NCBI RefSeq assembly: GCF_003285015.1
Contig: NZ_QMFB01000007.1
Location: forward strand, 186,001 to 250,000
Direction of reading: 5' to 3'
DNA length: 64,000 bases
Origin: Paenibacillus contaminans
GTDB lineage: Bacteria > Bacillota > Bacilli > Paenibacillales > NBRC-103111
Within the stretch, counting starts at the first letter, position 1; each line of letters begins with the position of its first letter. Positions 1 through 9,667 of the stretch are shown piece by piece. The notes under the pieces were generated by a model, which was not told where the DNA came from, made no database searches, and worked only from the letters and a program-made list of their open reading frames with translations. Made by a program: the position numbers and the translations under genes.

Positions 1-30
1 TTTACAAGAAGATACGAGATTGATTATAAT
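1..30 (+). promoter_or_regulatory. Promoter of the ROK regulator gene
   Basis: A -35-like TTTACA (1-6) is followed after 18 bp by a perfect -10 TATAAT (25-30). Transcription would start near 37, inside the palindrome at 35-57. This arrangement fits a repressed or self-regulated promoter. The left part may be cut by the window edge. Confidence 0.6.
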
Positions 31-34
31 AACA

Positions 35-57
35 ATTAACTAAATAATTAAGTTAAT
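35..57. promoter_or_regulatory. Candidate ROK-repressor operator
   Basis: A perfect inverted repeat, ATTAACT (35-41) and AGTTAAT (51-57), is separated by 9 AT-rich bases. It covers the predicted start of transcription of the ROK gene. AT-rich palindromes at the +1 of sugar operons are typical binding sites of XylR/NagC-type ROK repressors. The assignment is inferred from position and symmetry. A related half-site pair lies at 1332-1346. Confidence 0.5.
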
Positions 58-119
58 AGGAGGAGCTTGCAATACAGCCTAATAAAATCGCCTATTTAAA
101 GCAGGTTAAGCAAAGCAAT

Positions 120-1259
120 ATGTCTGAGGTTTTGGATCGCATTTGGCAATTTCAACAAGTTTCCCGGGTAGAGCTTGTCGAGCATACCGGGCTGACATCG
201 GGTACGATAACGAATCTGACGGCCGAGCTGATCGAGCTCAATATCATTCGCGAATTTGAAGCAGTCTCAGGAAGCGTAGGCCGCAGAAGAGTGATGCTGG
301 GCTTGGATACGAATCATTACCGCATAATCGGCTTGGATATCGGACGGGCGACGATTGAGATCGTCGTCGTCGATTTGAACGGGACGATTATCCGAACAAT
401 TGAACGGGATATGAGCGACCGGCAAGGACCGGAGCAATATTTTGAGGTGATCGGGCCGTTATTGTCCGAGACGAAGCAGGAAATCGAGCAAGCGGGTTAC
501 GTCATTCTCGGCTTGGGAGCCAGTGTGCCGGGACCGATGGATTACAACACGGGCAATCTGCTGGATCCGCCTAATTTCCCGGGCTGGAGCGGTTTTCCGC
601 TGAAACGGACCTTGGAGGAAAGGTTCGGAATGGTTACGCTTATCGAGGATGATGCGCGGACTTCGGCTATGGCCGAGCGCTGGTACGGACTCGGAAGGAA
701 CGTGCAGGATCTTGTGTTCATTACGATGGGCATCGGGATCGGCGGCGGCGTCGTTTCCGGCGGCAAGGTTTCCCGGGGTACGAACGGTCTGTGCGGTCAA
801 GTCGGCCATATGACGATCGTGCTCGACGGCAAAATTTGCGACTGCGGCAACAGGGGCTGCTGGGAGACGGTCGGATCGATTCCGGGCATATTAGGCCGCT
901 GGCCGGGCGGGAATTCGATGGAACAGCTGAAAGAGGCGATCAAGCAAGGGGACTCGGAAGCGCTCCGCTGCATGGAAGATACGCTTACTTACTTGGAGAC
1001 GGCGCTTATCAACGTTTACAATCTTTACGATCCGGAAATGGTTGTGCTGGGAGGGAGATTATATCCTTATTTGGCGGACTACCTGCTGCCCGTCAGAAGT
1101 CATCTGCGATCAAGGCTATATGCATTCGCCAAGGATCGGCTGCGTATAGAGCCGTCGACGTTCGGCACTTCCCAAAGCGCCGTAGGCGCCGCGGCACTGT
1201 TATTCGGTTTTTTGCTTTCCGAGCCGGTGCGCTTGCTGTCGCTCGCGGAAGGGAGTTAG
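120..1259 (+). CDS. ROK family transcriptional regulator
   Basis: ROK-family regulator with an N-terminal winged helix (residues ~1-60, from VLDRIWQFQQ to the G-R-R wing) and a C-terminal sugar-kinase-like domain. That domain carries the phosphate-binding start GLDIGRATIEIVVVDLNG and the ROK zinc motif CDCGNRGCWE (residues ~235-245). Proteins of this kind repress sugar operons and respond to a sugar or sugar phosphate. It heads the carbohydrate cluster and probably controls it. The start is uncertain. ATG 120 has no ribosome site, while a perfect AGGAGG (58-63) points to codon 72, which is ATA. The frame stays open there and encodes a normal ROK N-terminus (AYLKQVKQSN). Confidence 0.85.
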   Translation: MSEVLDRIWQFQQVSRVELVEHTGLTSGTITNLTAELIELNIIREFEAVSGSVGRRRVMLGLDTNHYRIIGLDIGRATIEIVVVDLNGTIIRTIERDMSDRQGPEQYFEVIGPLLSETKQEIEQAGYVILGLGASVPGPMDYNTGNLLDPPNFPGWSGFPLKRTLEERFGMVTLIEDDARTSAMAERWYGLGRNVQDLVFITMGIGIGGGVVSGGKVSRGTNGLCGQVGHMTIVLDGKICDCGNRGCWETVGSIPGILGRWPGGNSMEQLKEAIKQGDSEALRCMEDTLTYLETALINVYNLYDPEMVVLGGRLYPYLADYLLPVRSHLRSRLYAFAKDRLRIEPSTFGTSQSAVGAAALLFGFLLSEPVRLLSLAEGS

Positions 1260-1331
1260 CCGGCCGGCGTTTTAATGATAAACGAATCGTCTCGCCAAAC
1301 GATGACGAAATCGTTTATGCTCGCCAAATAA

Positions 1332-1346
1332 ACTTAAAGATTAAGT
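1332..1346. promoter_or_regulatory. Palindrome upstream of the epimerase-like gene
   Basis: The inverted repeat ACTTAA-AGA-TTAAGT (1332-1346) lies 66 bp before the start at 1413, between the ROK gene and the catabolic genes. Its half-site resembles the TTAAGT seen in the palindrome at 35-57. It may be a second binding site for the same regulator. No convincing -35/-10 pair was found beside it. Confidence 0.35.
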
Positions 1347-1412
1347 AAAGTGCGAAGTAGTTGCCTGGAAAAAGCCGGATCCGCGGCGTGCTTGAACGAA
1401 AGGAGTCTGAAT

Positions 1413-2399
1413 ATGGGAGATTCGTATCGTCCTTACCGCAATGCAGGCTGCAGAATTATCGACGACATCATTTACAAGGGTTACCGGTCGCTGCTGCTTG
1501 AGAACGACAAGCTTCTCATTCACCTGCTTCTGGATAAAGGCGGGGAACCGGTCCGCTGGCTGCATAAGCCGACCGATACGGATTTCATTTGGCACTCGCA
1601 TAACGGTCTGGGTCCTCCTCATCCGCTTTACGCCGAGTACGAGATCGGCTATCTGGGGGGTTGGCAGGAAATGTTTCCCGAAGTCAGCTATACGTCCGCA
1701 TATCGGGGAGGAACCGTTCACCGCGGGGAATCGGCGGTTACGCCATGGGATTATCGGATCGTCAAGGACGAACCGAAAGAAATCAAGGTGCTGCTGGTCA
1801 ATCAAATCAGGTCTATGCCGTTTCGTACGGAAAAGCTGATTACTTTAACCGCAGGCAGCGCAGTCGTCCGAATCGAGGAGACGGTGCGGAACTTATCGCC
1901 GTCTACGGAGCTGGAGGCCAATTGGGGACATCATCTGGCATACGGACATCCTTTTCTCGGGAAGGAATCATTCATAACGCTCGGAGAAGGCGCGAAGGTG
2001 TTTCATCCGGTTACCGGGGAAAGCTGGAAATGGCCTGTTATGCGGCTGGACGGGGCGGACACGGACTTATCGATCATGCCTGACGCCGGAACGAGCCGCG
2101 ATCTGCTTTATCTTTCCGTTCCCGACAGTAGATACAGGTTGACCAATGCGAGTACCGGCGTTTCCCTTGAAGTCAGGTGGGATGGGAATGTGTGGCCTTA
2201 TTTATGGTATTGGCAAAATTTTCAGGCGGATATGCAATATCCGTTTTTCGGAAGCGATTACAACATCGGCTTGGAAATGTTCAACGTCCCGCCGAAATTG
2301 ACGCTGAGCGAGGCTGTCGAAAGAGGGTTGGCGCTTGCCGTTCCTCCGCTTGGAAGCATAACGTCATGGCTTGAATTCGAAGTGTGCGGTTCCATATAA
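1413..2399 (+). CDS. Aldose 1-epimerase-like protein (galactose-mutarotase-like fold)
   Basis: This 328-residue protein resembles the galactose-mutarotase-like superfamily. It has an early G-G-E-P-V-R-W strand, the block GLGPPHPLYAEYEIGYLGGW, and histidines in the middle (EANWGHHLAYGHPF) where these folds bind sugar. It probably interconverts or binds a sugar in the cluster's pathway, but the substrate cannot be read from sequence. The start at 1413 is chosen because AAAGGAG (1399-1405) sits just before it; a longer open frame reaches back to 1350. It is the first gene after the ROK regulator and is followed 50 bp later by the duplicated protein. Confidence 0.6.
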   Translation: MGDSYRPYRNAGCRIIDDIIYKGYRSLLLENDKLLIHLLLDKGGEPVRWLHKPTDTDFIWHSHNGLGPPHPLYAEYEIGYLGGWQEMFPEVSYTSAYRGGTVHRGESAVTPWDYRIVKDEPKEIKVLLVNQIRSMPFRTEKLITLTAGSAVVRIEETVRNLSPSTELEANWGHHLAYGHPFLGKESFITLGEGAKVFHPVTGESWKWPVMRLDGADTDLSIMPDAGTSRDLLYLSVPDSRYRLTNASTGVSLEVRWDGNVWPYLWYWQNFQADMQYPFFGSDYNIGLEMFNVPPKLTLSEAVERGLALAVPPLGSITSWLEFEVCGSI

Positions 2400-2449
2400 G
2401 AAGACGTGGACTACGGCAGGAGCATTAACAGCTAAGGGGAGGAAAGCGG

Positions 2450-4531
2450 ATGGCAGGGGAACGGCTTTCTTTTGCGGGGATCAGAACGAATTCCGTTTAC
2501 GACAGAACGAACCTGGTTACGATTCGAAATATGGCCCGCCCGGACGCGGAGAGAACGGAGCAATGGCGCGGTGCGGCTAACCCGGCGTTTCAAGGGTTGA
2601 TCGAGCGGATCCTTGAAGCAAGAATGGATGGGAAGCCGGTCGTTTGGTCGATGGGGGCGCATGTCATCAAAAACGGGCTATCGCGTTTTATCATCGATAT
2701 GGTGAAGCATGGGTTTCTCACGCATGTTTCGGGCAACGGGGCAACCAGCATCCATGACTTCGAACTCGCTTTTCTCGGCGAAACGTCGGAGGATGTGGCG
2801 CGTTCCATCGAGGACGGCTCGTTCGGCATGTGGGAAGAAACCGGCCGGTTCATGAACGAGGCGATTCAACAGGGAGCCGCGCTGGGGCTCGGCTACGGCC
2901 CGAGCTTATACCGGTACTTATCCGCCAATCCGGAAAAGTTTCCTTACTACGATGACTGCGTGTTCGTGCAATGTCAGCGCTATGGCGTACCTTACACCTG
3001 CCATATCTCGATCGGGACGGATATTATCCATCAGCATCCGATCGTCGATTTCGAGGCGTTGGGCGCTGCATCGGGCGAAGATTTTCGGCGGATGTGCGGC
3101 TCCATCGCCGATATGAAGGACGGCGGCGTATTTCTGAATTTCGGCTCCGCGATATCGGGACCTGAAATATTACTGCGGGGTTTGTCGCTGGCCCGTAACC
3201 GGGGGCTGCCGATGCGGGATATCGTCGCCGCCAATTTCGATATCGTCCCGGTCACGGCGGATTTCCGCCCCGAAGAAACGGATCCGGATTACCATTACCG
3301 GCCGAGGCGGGTACTGGCGGACCGACTTGCAGAAATCGGCGGAACGGGGCTATTGTTCCACGGGCTGCATCAGCAAACCATACCGGCGCTTTATGACGGC
3401 CTCATGCGAAGGAAAGCGGAGCTCGGCTTTCAGTTTTCGGCACCTGCTTCAGGCGCTGGGGGAGAGGCTGCTTCTACGGTTTCGTCCTCGGTAGCGGAGG
3501 ATGCGGGAAGCGCTCTTTCCGGCACGGATGTTCCGCCGGCGACGACGTTCCCCATAGGTTCCAGAAGGAGCCGGCTTCGCTTGGAGCAGCAGCCCGAGGC
3601 GCTGGCCGACAGCGTTCCGTTATCGCCGGGAGAGCGCGGCGATCCAAGTCCTCACGCAGGCGGAACGTTTGCCGGGCAAGCGGCGGAACCTCCGTTTGCG
3701 GATTTTATCGGCAGGCTGCGGGAAGCGAAGGAAACCGGATGTCCCATTCTGGTGTCGCTAGGCAGTCATGTTATCGGGAGCGGCGTGCACCGGTATTTGA
3801 CCGATCTGATCGGGCGCGGTTACATCACGCATCTCGCATTGACCGGCGCTGCCTGCTTCCAGGATATCGAGCTGGCTGCCTTCGGCCGTACGGAAGCGGT
3901 CGAAGTCGGAACGCTGCGGGAAGGAAAGCTCGGGTTGTGGGAAGAAACGGGAGACATCGTACACAAAGCGCTTCAGGAAGGTTACGGCCGGGATTGGGGG
4001 TACGGGCAGAGCTTGGGCGAATACGCGGGCGCGTATCCGGAGCGTTTTCCGCATCTCGACGAGAGCTTGCTTGGAGCTTGCATCAAGAAAGGCATCCCCT
4101 ACACCTGCCATATTACGATAGGTCCTGACGATATCCAGCTTCATCCGCTTTCCGATTTTGCCGTACAAGGGCGGGCGAGCGGATTCGATTTCCAATCCTA
4201 CTGCCACACGGTCGCTCATCTGGAAGGCGGGGTCTTCGTCAATTTCGGCTCTACCGTTACCGGGCCTGAAGTGTTTCTGAAGGCGCTGTCAATCGCACGC
4301 AATCTGCAGTATCCCGTGCACCATATCACAACGGCGAACTTCGATATTGTCAGGCTGGGCGATTACCATAAGAAGGTCGGCTACGAGGATTGGGATTATT
4401 ACTACCGTCCGCGCAAAAATATCGTGCACCGGCCGACGAGCTTGGGCGGGAAAGGGTTTCATTTTGAAGGGCTACACGAGGAAACCGTGCCGGCCCTCTG
4501 GTCGGCATTAACAGGCGTTCCAAAAGGTTGA
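2450..4531 (+). CDS. Deoxyhypusine-synthase-like protein, tandem duplication
   Basis: A 693-residue protein made of two homologous halves (about residues 44-330 and 412-690) joined by a ~75-residue Gly/Ala/Ser/Pro-rich linker. Both halves carry the same ordered motifs: G(A/S)HVI..G, a G(N)GA.. block followed by D-E-LA-G, G-WEETG, PYTCHI-IG, G-F-NFGS-(I/V)-GPE, and GLH-(Q/E)T(V/I)PALW/Y near the end. This pattern matches proteins usually annotated as deoxyhypusine-synthase-like; the true reaction is unknown. Second-half motifs differ, for example TGAACFQDIE for NGATSIHDFE, so the halves may have specialised. AGGGGAGG stands just upstream of the ATG. Confidence 0.6.
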   Translation: MAGERLSFAGIRTNSVYDRTNLVTIRNMARPDAERTEQWRGAANPAFQGLIERILEARMDGKPVVWSMGAHVIKNGLSRFIIDMVKHGFLTHVSGNGATSIHDFELAFLGETSEDVARSIEDGSFGMWEETGRFMNEAIQQGAALGLGYGPSLYRYLSANPEKFPYYDDCVFVQCQRYGVPYTCHISIGTDIIHQHPIVDFEALGAASGEDFRRMCGSIADMKDGGVFLNFGSAISGPEILLRGLSLARNRGLPMRDIVAANFDIVPVTADFRPEETDPDYHYRPRRVLADRLAEIGGTGLLFHGLHQQTIPALYDGLMRRKAELGFQFSAPASGAGGEAASTVSSSVAEDAGSALSGTDVPPATTFPIGSRRSRLRLEQQPEALADSVPLSPGERGDPSPHAGGTFAGQAAEPPFADFIGRLREAKETGCPILVSLGSHVIGSGVHRYLTDLIGRGYITHLALTGAACFQDIELAAFGRTEAVEVGTLREGKLGLWEETGDIVHKALQEGYGRDWGYGQSLGEYAGAYPERFPHLDESLLGACIKKGIPYTCHITIGPDDIQLHPLSDFAVQGRASGFDFQSYCHTVAHLEGGVFVNFGSTVTGPEVFLKALSIARNLQYPVHHITTANFDIVRLGDYHKKVGYEDWDYYYRPRKNIVHRPTSLGGKGFHFEGLHEETVPALWSALTGVPKG

Positions 4532-4574
4532 ACGGCTTGCGGCCTTATTCTATTCATTCGGGAGGTCATATAGG

Positions 4575-5366
4575 ATGACATCCATTAAAGCGGTATTATT
4601 CGATTTTGATGGCACGCTTTCGACGCTGAGAGCGGGTTGGGAGGAGACGATGGCTCCGTTCATGCTCGAGTCTATTGCGGGAGAGCGCAGGCTAACGCCG
4701 GAGGAATCGGCGGCGCTCGCGAAGGAAATCGCCGACTATATCGATCAGTCGACAGGGATTCAAACGATTTTTCAAATGCGCTGGCTGGCCGCCAAAGTCG
4801 CGGAGACGGGCTGGAACCGGGAGGTGCTCGGCGAATGGGCGTACAAGGCGGAATATAACCGCCGGCTTTTGCTGAACGTGCAGCGAAGGATCGACGATTT
4901 GCAAGCGGGACGCCTAAGTCCGACCGACTATTTGATGAAAGGCTCCGAAGCGTTTCTGGAAGCGCTCGAACGGCATGGCATCGAGATGTACGTGGCGAGC
5001 GGAACCGATCATCCCGATGTCGTCAATGAAGCCAAGGTGCTGGGGGTGCAGCGGTATTTCAAGGAAATAGCGGGAGCGCCCGTCGGACGCGCCGACTGCT
5101 CCAAAGAGAAGGTGATGAGCGATCTATTGGAACAAAAAGGATTTCGCGGCGATGAGCTGGCGATTATCGGCGACGGAAAGGTCGAGATTCGAATCGCACG
5201 GGAAAACGGCGCTCTAGCTCTTGGTCTTGCGAGCGACGAGCATACGCGTGAAGGCGTGAATCCGGTTAAGCACGCAAGGCTGCTGGCCGCAGGGGCGGAG
5301 CGGATAGCCGGCGATTTTTCGGATACGGCGGCATGGCTCGATTGGCTGGGGATCAAGGAGAGTTGA
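4575..5366 (+). CDS. HAD family hydrolase
   Basis: A 263-residue haloacid-dehalogenase-type phosphatase. Motif I is FDFDGTL near residue 10 (nucleophile and acid Asp), motif II is the VASGTD block (~residue 141), motif III Lys is in CSKEKV, and motif IV is IIGDGKVEI, with only one clear Asp. A helical cap lies between motifs I and II. Such enzymes remove phosphate from small sugars or their products, which suits the sugar cluster. A GGGAGGT ribosome site lies about 10 bases upstream. The specific substrate is not readable. Confidence 0.8.
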   Translation: MTSIKAVLFDFDGTLSTLRAGWEETMAPFMLESIAGERRLTPEESAALAKEIADYIDQSTGIQTIFQMRWLAAKVAETGWNREVLGEWAYKAEYNRRLLLNVQRRIDDLQAGRLSPTDYLMKGSEAFLEALERHGIEMYVASGTDHPDVVNEAKVLGVQRYFKEIAGAPVGRADCSKEKVMSDLLEQKGFRGDELAIIGDGKVEIRIARENGALALGLASDEHTREGVNPVKHARLLAAGAERIAGDFSDTAAWLDWLGIKES

Positions 5367-5388
5367 GAAAAGCGGAGGCGAAAACGTC

Positions 5389-7782
5389 ATGGACATCGAT
5401 TTAACACGGGCCGTTGTCGTTTGCTCCGGGGAAGCCGCAGGCGTTGAAGCCAAAGCGGTCGACGTGCTGATTGAAGAGTTGGCGTTCCGTACGGGGATTG
5501 AGCTGAGCCGTCTTTTTGCTTTCCCAAATCACTCCGTACCGGTCATTGTCATTGGTACGATCGAATCGTTAAGCAAGATGCCCAATCCGGCGCGGCCATC
5601 GTTCGTCCCGTATTTGAAGGCGGAAGGGTATATGCTGCGGACGGTATGCGAAGAAAGCGCGCAAACCGTTTGGATTGTCGGTGCGGAAGCCCGCGGTGTG
5701 CTGTATGGGGTAGGGAAGCTGCTGAGACGTTTGCGTTGGGGGGAGGGATCCATTCGACTGAAAGCTCCCTTAGATGTGATTACTGCTCCTTATTCCACGA
5801 TACGCGGCCATCAGCTCGGTTACCGCCCCAAAAACAACGCGTTCGACGCCTGGGATACTGCCCAGTTCGATCGCTATATCAGGGAGCTCGCCTTGTTCGG
5901 CGCGAATAGCATTGAAATATTGCCTCCGCGTACCGACGACCATCCGACCGGACCGCTGATGAAGGTCGAACCACTGGAGATGATGGTGCGGCTTGGCGAA
6001 ATCATCGACAGCTACGGCTTGGATACGTGGATTTGGTATCCGAATATGGGCGAGGATTATTCCGACCCGGAAACGATTCGGGCGGAGCTCGAGGAGCGGG
6101 AGCGAATATTCCGAGAGTTGCCGCATATCCACGCGTTGTTCGTTCCCGGAAGCGATCCGGGGAAGCTGGAGCCGGATCCTTTATTCGCGTGGCTGGAGCA
6201 AGTGGCGAAGCTGCTGCAGCGCTACCACCCCAAGGCGAAAATATGGGTGTCGCCGCAAATTATGCGGTACGATTCCGCTTCCTGGATGGAGGCTTTCTAC
6301 CGGCAAGTGAAGGCAGAGCCCGAGTGGCTGGGCGGGATCGTATTCGGTCCGCATGTCGACGTTCCGCTGCCGGAGCTGAGAACGCTTATTCCCGGGAAAT
6401 ACCCGATTCGAAGATACGAGGATATTACGCATAATTACCAATGCCAATATCCTGTGGCCGACTGGGATTTGCCTTTCGCGCTGACGCTCGGGAGGGAAAG
6501 CTGCAACCCGCGGCCGAACGCCCAGAAGCATATCCATAATTTGCTGGCGCCTTATGCGGCGGGCAATATCGGATATTCGGAAGGGATCAACGACGACCTC
6601 AACAAATTCGTTTGGTGCGACCAAGATTGGGACCCGGAGACGCCCGTGGCTGAGACGCTCGGGGATTACGCAAGATGGTTTATCGACAGCGAGCGTGCCA
6701 TGTCGATCACAGAAGGGCTGTTCGCTTTGGAAGAAAATTGGGTCGGGCCGCTTGCCGAGAACGAAAAGGTCGAAAAAACGCTGCAGAAGTGGCAGCGAAT
6801 CGAGCGTGAAGCCCCTGCGCGTGTGCATGGCAATTACCGCTTCCAGATGCATCTGTTAAGAGCTTATTACGATGTCTGCATTAAGCGAAGGCTCCACTAC
6901 GAAGCTGAGCTCGAGCAGGCGGCGAGGGATGCGCTGCGGCAGGCTTCTCATGCCGGAAGTTTGACTGCGGCTGAGCGGGCGGAAGCCATTCTGGCGCAAG
7001 CGGAAGAGAAGCCGATCGCCCGGTTTTATCGCGAGCGCTGCGAGAAGCTGGCCGACGAGCTGTTCCGCAGCATCGGGTATCAACTGACCGTTTCACGGCA
7101 TTTCGCCAGATCGCAGGGTAGAGGCGCGTTTTTGGATACGATCGACGCGCCGCTGAACGACATTCGCTGGCTTCGCACGCAGCTTGCCATTGTACGCGAA
7201 GCGGACGACGAGGAGCAAAGGCTGGCGCTGATCGATCGCGCTTTGAACCGCACGAATCCCGGTCCTGGCGGATTTTACGATCATTTGGGTTCTTACCGCG
7301 GTTTTCGCCGTATCGATCCGGGTGCGGGCTGGAGGAACGATCCCGGTTATTTAAATTCGCCGAGAATTGCCCATGCGATGCATTTGCTATCGATACCTGA
7401 AGCTCGTCAGCGGGAGCTTGGCGGCATACCGCTTGCGTGGATCGCCCATGCGAATGCACTGCTTGACACGCCGATCGTCGTCCGTTACGAAACGCTCGAC
7501 CCGGCTGTTCCTTATATCGTCAAAGTCGTTTACATCGGCGAAACGAGCGGCAAAACGCCGAGGGACTGCTGGGTAAGGCTTACCGCAAACGACGGCTTCG
7601 TGCTCGACGACGAGGTTGCCGTGAAGGCCGGGGGGGTGACGGTACGCGAGTGCAAAGTTCCCGTTGAAGCGATACGAGGCGGCAAGCTGAAGCTGACTTT
7701 TATTCGTACCCGAGGGTTTAAACGATTGAATGTGGCGGAAGTGTGGCTTTTGCCGGACAAGGGGGATTTGCATGCTGGTTGA
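5389..7782 (+). CDS. Putative glycoside hydrolase with GH20/alpha-glucuronidase-type N-terminal domain
   Basis: A 797-residue intracellular protein (no signal peptide). The first ~130 residues look like the small alpha/beta domain that precedes the catalytic barrel in GH20 and alpha-glucuronidases, with VWIVGAEARGVLYGVGKLLRRL. A barrel-like region follows (YIRELALFGANSIEILPPRTDD, GLDTWIWYPNMGEDY, HALFVPGSDPG, KIWVSPQ), then a long helical part and a C-terminal beta region. Acidic residues inside the barrel could be catalytic, but I cannot assign them. It lies between the HAD gene and the sialidase-like gene and overlaps the latter by 11 bases. Confidence 0.55.
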   Translation: MDIDLTRAVVVCSGEAAGVEAKAVDVLIEELAFRTGIELSRLFAFPNHSVPVIVIGTIESLSKMPNPARPSFVPYLKAEGYMLRTVCEESAQTVWIVGAEARGVLYGVGKLLRRLRWGEGSIRLKAPLDVITAPYSTIRGHQLGYRPKNNAFDAWDTAQFDRYIRELALFGANSIEILPPRTDDHPTGPLMKVEPLEMMVRLGEIIDSYGLDTWIWYPNMGEDYSDPETIRAELEERERIFRELPHIHALFVPGSDPGKLEPDPLFAWLEQVAKLLQRYHPKAKIWVSPQIMRYDSASWMEAFYRQVKAEPEWLGGIVFGPHVDVPLPELRTLIPGKYPIRRYEDITHNYQCQYPVADWDLPFALTLGRESCNPRPNAQKHIHNLLAPYAAGNIGYSEGINDDLNKFVWCDQDWDPETPVAETLGDYARWFIDSERAMSITEGLFALEENWVGPLAENEKVEKTLQKWQRIEREAPARVHGNYRFQMHLLRAYYDVCIKRRLHYEAELEQAARDALRQASHAGSLTAAERAEAILAQAEEKPIARFYRERCEKLADELFRSIGYQLTVSRHFARSQGRGAFLDTIDAPLNDIRWLRTQLAIVREADDEEQRLALIDRALNRTNPGPGGFYDHLGSYRGFRRIDPGAGWRNDPGYLNSPRIAHAMHLLSIPEARQRELGGIPLAWIAHANALLDTPIVVRYETLDPAVPYIVKVVYIGETSGKTPRDCWVRLTANDGFVLDDEVAVKAGGVTVRECKVPVEAIRGGKLKLTFIRTRGFKRLNVAEVWLLPDKGDLHAG

Positions 7783-8791
7783 AACGAAAAACAAGGAGTT
7801 CCTATTTGACGACGACCGTCCTTTCCGGTCTTGTCATGCTTCTACCTTGATTGTCTTGAATCGGGACAACGTGCTGGCAGCCTGGTTTGGAGGTTCGGAG
7901 GAAGGATCCGACGACGTCGGCATTTGGGGGGCGCTTCGGTCGAATGGAGTATGGAGCGAACCGCGGCAACTTGCCGGCGACGGCAGCGAGCCATTGTGGA
8001 ATCCGGTATTGTACCGGGGGGCGGATGGAGTCATTGCTTTGTACTATAAAGCCGGCAAAAAAATACGCAGCTGGCGGACGATGATTATGACCTCTGCCAA
8101 TGAAGGCAAAACCTGGACATCGCCGAAGGAACTGGTGCCCGGAGATGTCGGCGGACGCGGCCCTGTCAAAAACAAACCGATTCCGCTAATCGGAGGCGTG
8201 CTTGCCGCACCCGCTTCCATCGAGACGAAGGAGCGGTGGGACGCGTTCGCGGACTTGTCCTCCGACGGGGGCGCGAGCTGGCAGAGAAGCGAGACGATTC
8301 CTCTTAGAAGGGTAACGCTGCCGCCATCGGGGGAAACGTTTTTCGATAAGAATGCCGTAACGCATAAAGGCGTTATTCAGCCGACTCTGTGGGAATCATC
8401 GCCAGGACAAGTGCATATGCTTCTTCGAAGCACGGAAAGCTCCATTTTTCGAAGCGATTCCATGGACGGGGGCCGCACGTGGTGCGAAGCGTATGCGACC
8501 GGATTGCCTAACAACAATAGCGGGATCGATCTCGCTCAACTGGACGAAGGTTTGCTGGCGCTCGTGTATAACCCGGTTAGCGGGAGACACGGCGAGCGTA
8601 CGCCGCTCGTTATCCGTTTTTCGCATGATAACGGGCGCAGCTGGGAGCAGGAGGTCGTACTGGAAGACGAACCAGGCGAATATTCGTACCCGGCGATCGT
8701 CGCCTGCGGCGGCGAGCTTCATCTTACCTACACCTGGAAGAGAGAACGAATTGCATATTGGCGGCTGACTCTTGATAGGAAACAAAGTTGA
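7772..8791 (+). CDS. Sialidase-fold (BNR/Asp-box) family protein
   Basis: A 339-residue six-bladed-propeller protein of the sialidase superfamily. Asp-box-like repeats are visible: [27 protein letters not shown] and SHDNGRSW. An early HASTLIVL and a later IQPTLWE are typical for this group, which also includes enzymes acting on sugars other than sialic acid. It has no signal peptide, so it would act inside the cell on imported oligosaccharide. The start at 7772 is supported by AAGGGGG just upstream and overlaps the end of the preceding gene. Substrate unknown. Confidence 0.7.
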   Translation: MLVETKNKEFLFDDDRPFRSCHASTLIVLNRDNVLAAWFGGSEEGSDDVGIWGALRSNGVWSEPRQLAGDGSEPLWNPVLYRGADGVIALYYKAGKKIRSWRTMIMTSANEGKTWTSPKELVPGDVGGRGPVKNKPIPLIGGVLAAPASIETKERWDAFADLSSDGGASWQRSETIPLRRVTLPPSGETFFDKNAVTHKGVIQPTLWESSPGQVHMLLRSTESSIFRSDSMDGGRTWCEAYATGLPNNNSGIDLAQLDEGLLALVYNPVSGRHGERTPLVIRFSHDNGRSWEQEVVLEDEPGEYSYPAIVACGGELHLTYTWKRERIAYWRLTLDRKQS

Positions 8792-8897
8792 AGACATATT
8801 TCGGCTGCCGTACCCGGTATCGGCCACATACTTGACCGCACTGCAAGGAGTCCGGGAACGACGCCCGCTTACGAATGCCCAAAAGGGAGGAAGAGCG

Positions 8898-9644
8898 ATG
8901 ATTCGAGTCACGATTTGGAACGAGTACAGTCATGAGCTGCGCAAAGAAAAGGTGGCCCGCATTTATCCGAAAGGGATTCACGGCGCTATCGCCGACGGTC
9001 TCGCTCCGGACGGCTATTCGCTCCGGACCGCTACACTGAATGAGCCGGAGCACGGACTTACGGATGAGGTGCTTCGCGATACGGATGTTCTGATCTGGTG
9101 GGGGCACACCAAGCATGAGGATGTGGATGACGCCATCGTACAAAAGGTTTGCGACAGGGTACTGGCGGGCATGGGATTTATCGCGCTTCACTCAAGTCAT
9201 TACTCCAAAGTGTTCCGCAAGCTGATGGGAACCTCTTGCACATTGTCCTGGAGGGTTGCGGACGAGAAGGAACGGCTGTGGGTCGTCAATCCGGCGCATC
9301 CGATCGCGCGCGGGGTGGACCGCTTTTTCGAGCTGGAGCAGGAGGAGATGTACGGAGAGTTTTTCGACATTCCCGATCCCGAGGAGCTGATATTTGTCAG
9401 CTGGTTTCAAGGCGGCGAAGTATTCCGGAGCGGCTGCACGTTCCGCAGGGGAAGCGGCAAAATCTTTTACTTCCGTCCCGGTCACGAGACGTACCCGACC
9501 TTTCATCATCCGACCGTTATGCAAATCATCTCGAACGGGGTGCGGTGGGCTGCTCCCGATCCGGAGTCCGTACCGTACGTTAGGCCCGAAGGGCCGGCTC
9601 CGGCACTTGAGCAAGTGCCGAACCCGAAGCCGCTTAAACCGTAA
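8898..9644 (+). CDS. ThuA domain protein
   Basis: A 248-residue ThuA-like protein with a class I glutamine-amidotransferase-like fold. It starts [12 protein letters not shown] and has the [17 protein letters not shown] block and [14 protein letters not shown], all normal for the family, plus [20 protein letters not shown]. ThuA proteins occur in trehalose and other disaccharide pathways, often beside Gfo/Idh/MocA dehydrogenases as here. They are linked to 3-keto-sugar metabolism, and the exact reaction is unclear. The start at 8898 follows AAAGGGAGGAAGAGCG; the open frame extends upstream to 8772 but without a ribosome site. Confidence 0.85.
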   Translation: MIRVTIWNEYSHELRKEKVARIYPKGIHGAIADGLAPDGYSLRTATLNEPEHGLTDEVLRDTDVLIWWGHTKHEDVDDAIVQKVCDRVLAGMGFIALHSSHYSKVFRKLMGTSCTLSWRVADEKERLWVVNPAHPIARGVDRFFELEQEEMYGEFFDIPDPEELIFVSWFQGGEVFRSGCTFRRGSGKIFYFRPGHETYPTFHHPTVMQIISNGVRWAAPDPESVPYVRPEGPAPALEQVPNPKPLKP

Positions 9645-9667
9645 ACCATAAAGGAGGCAGGATTGCA

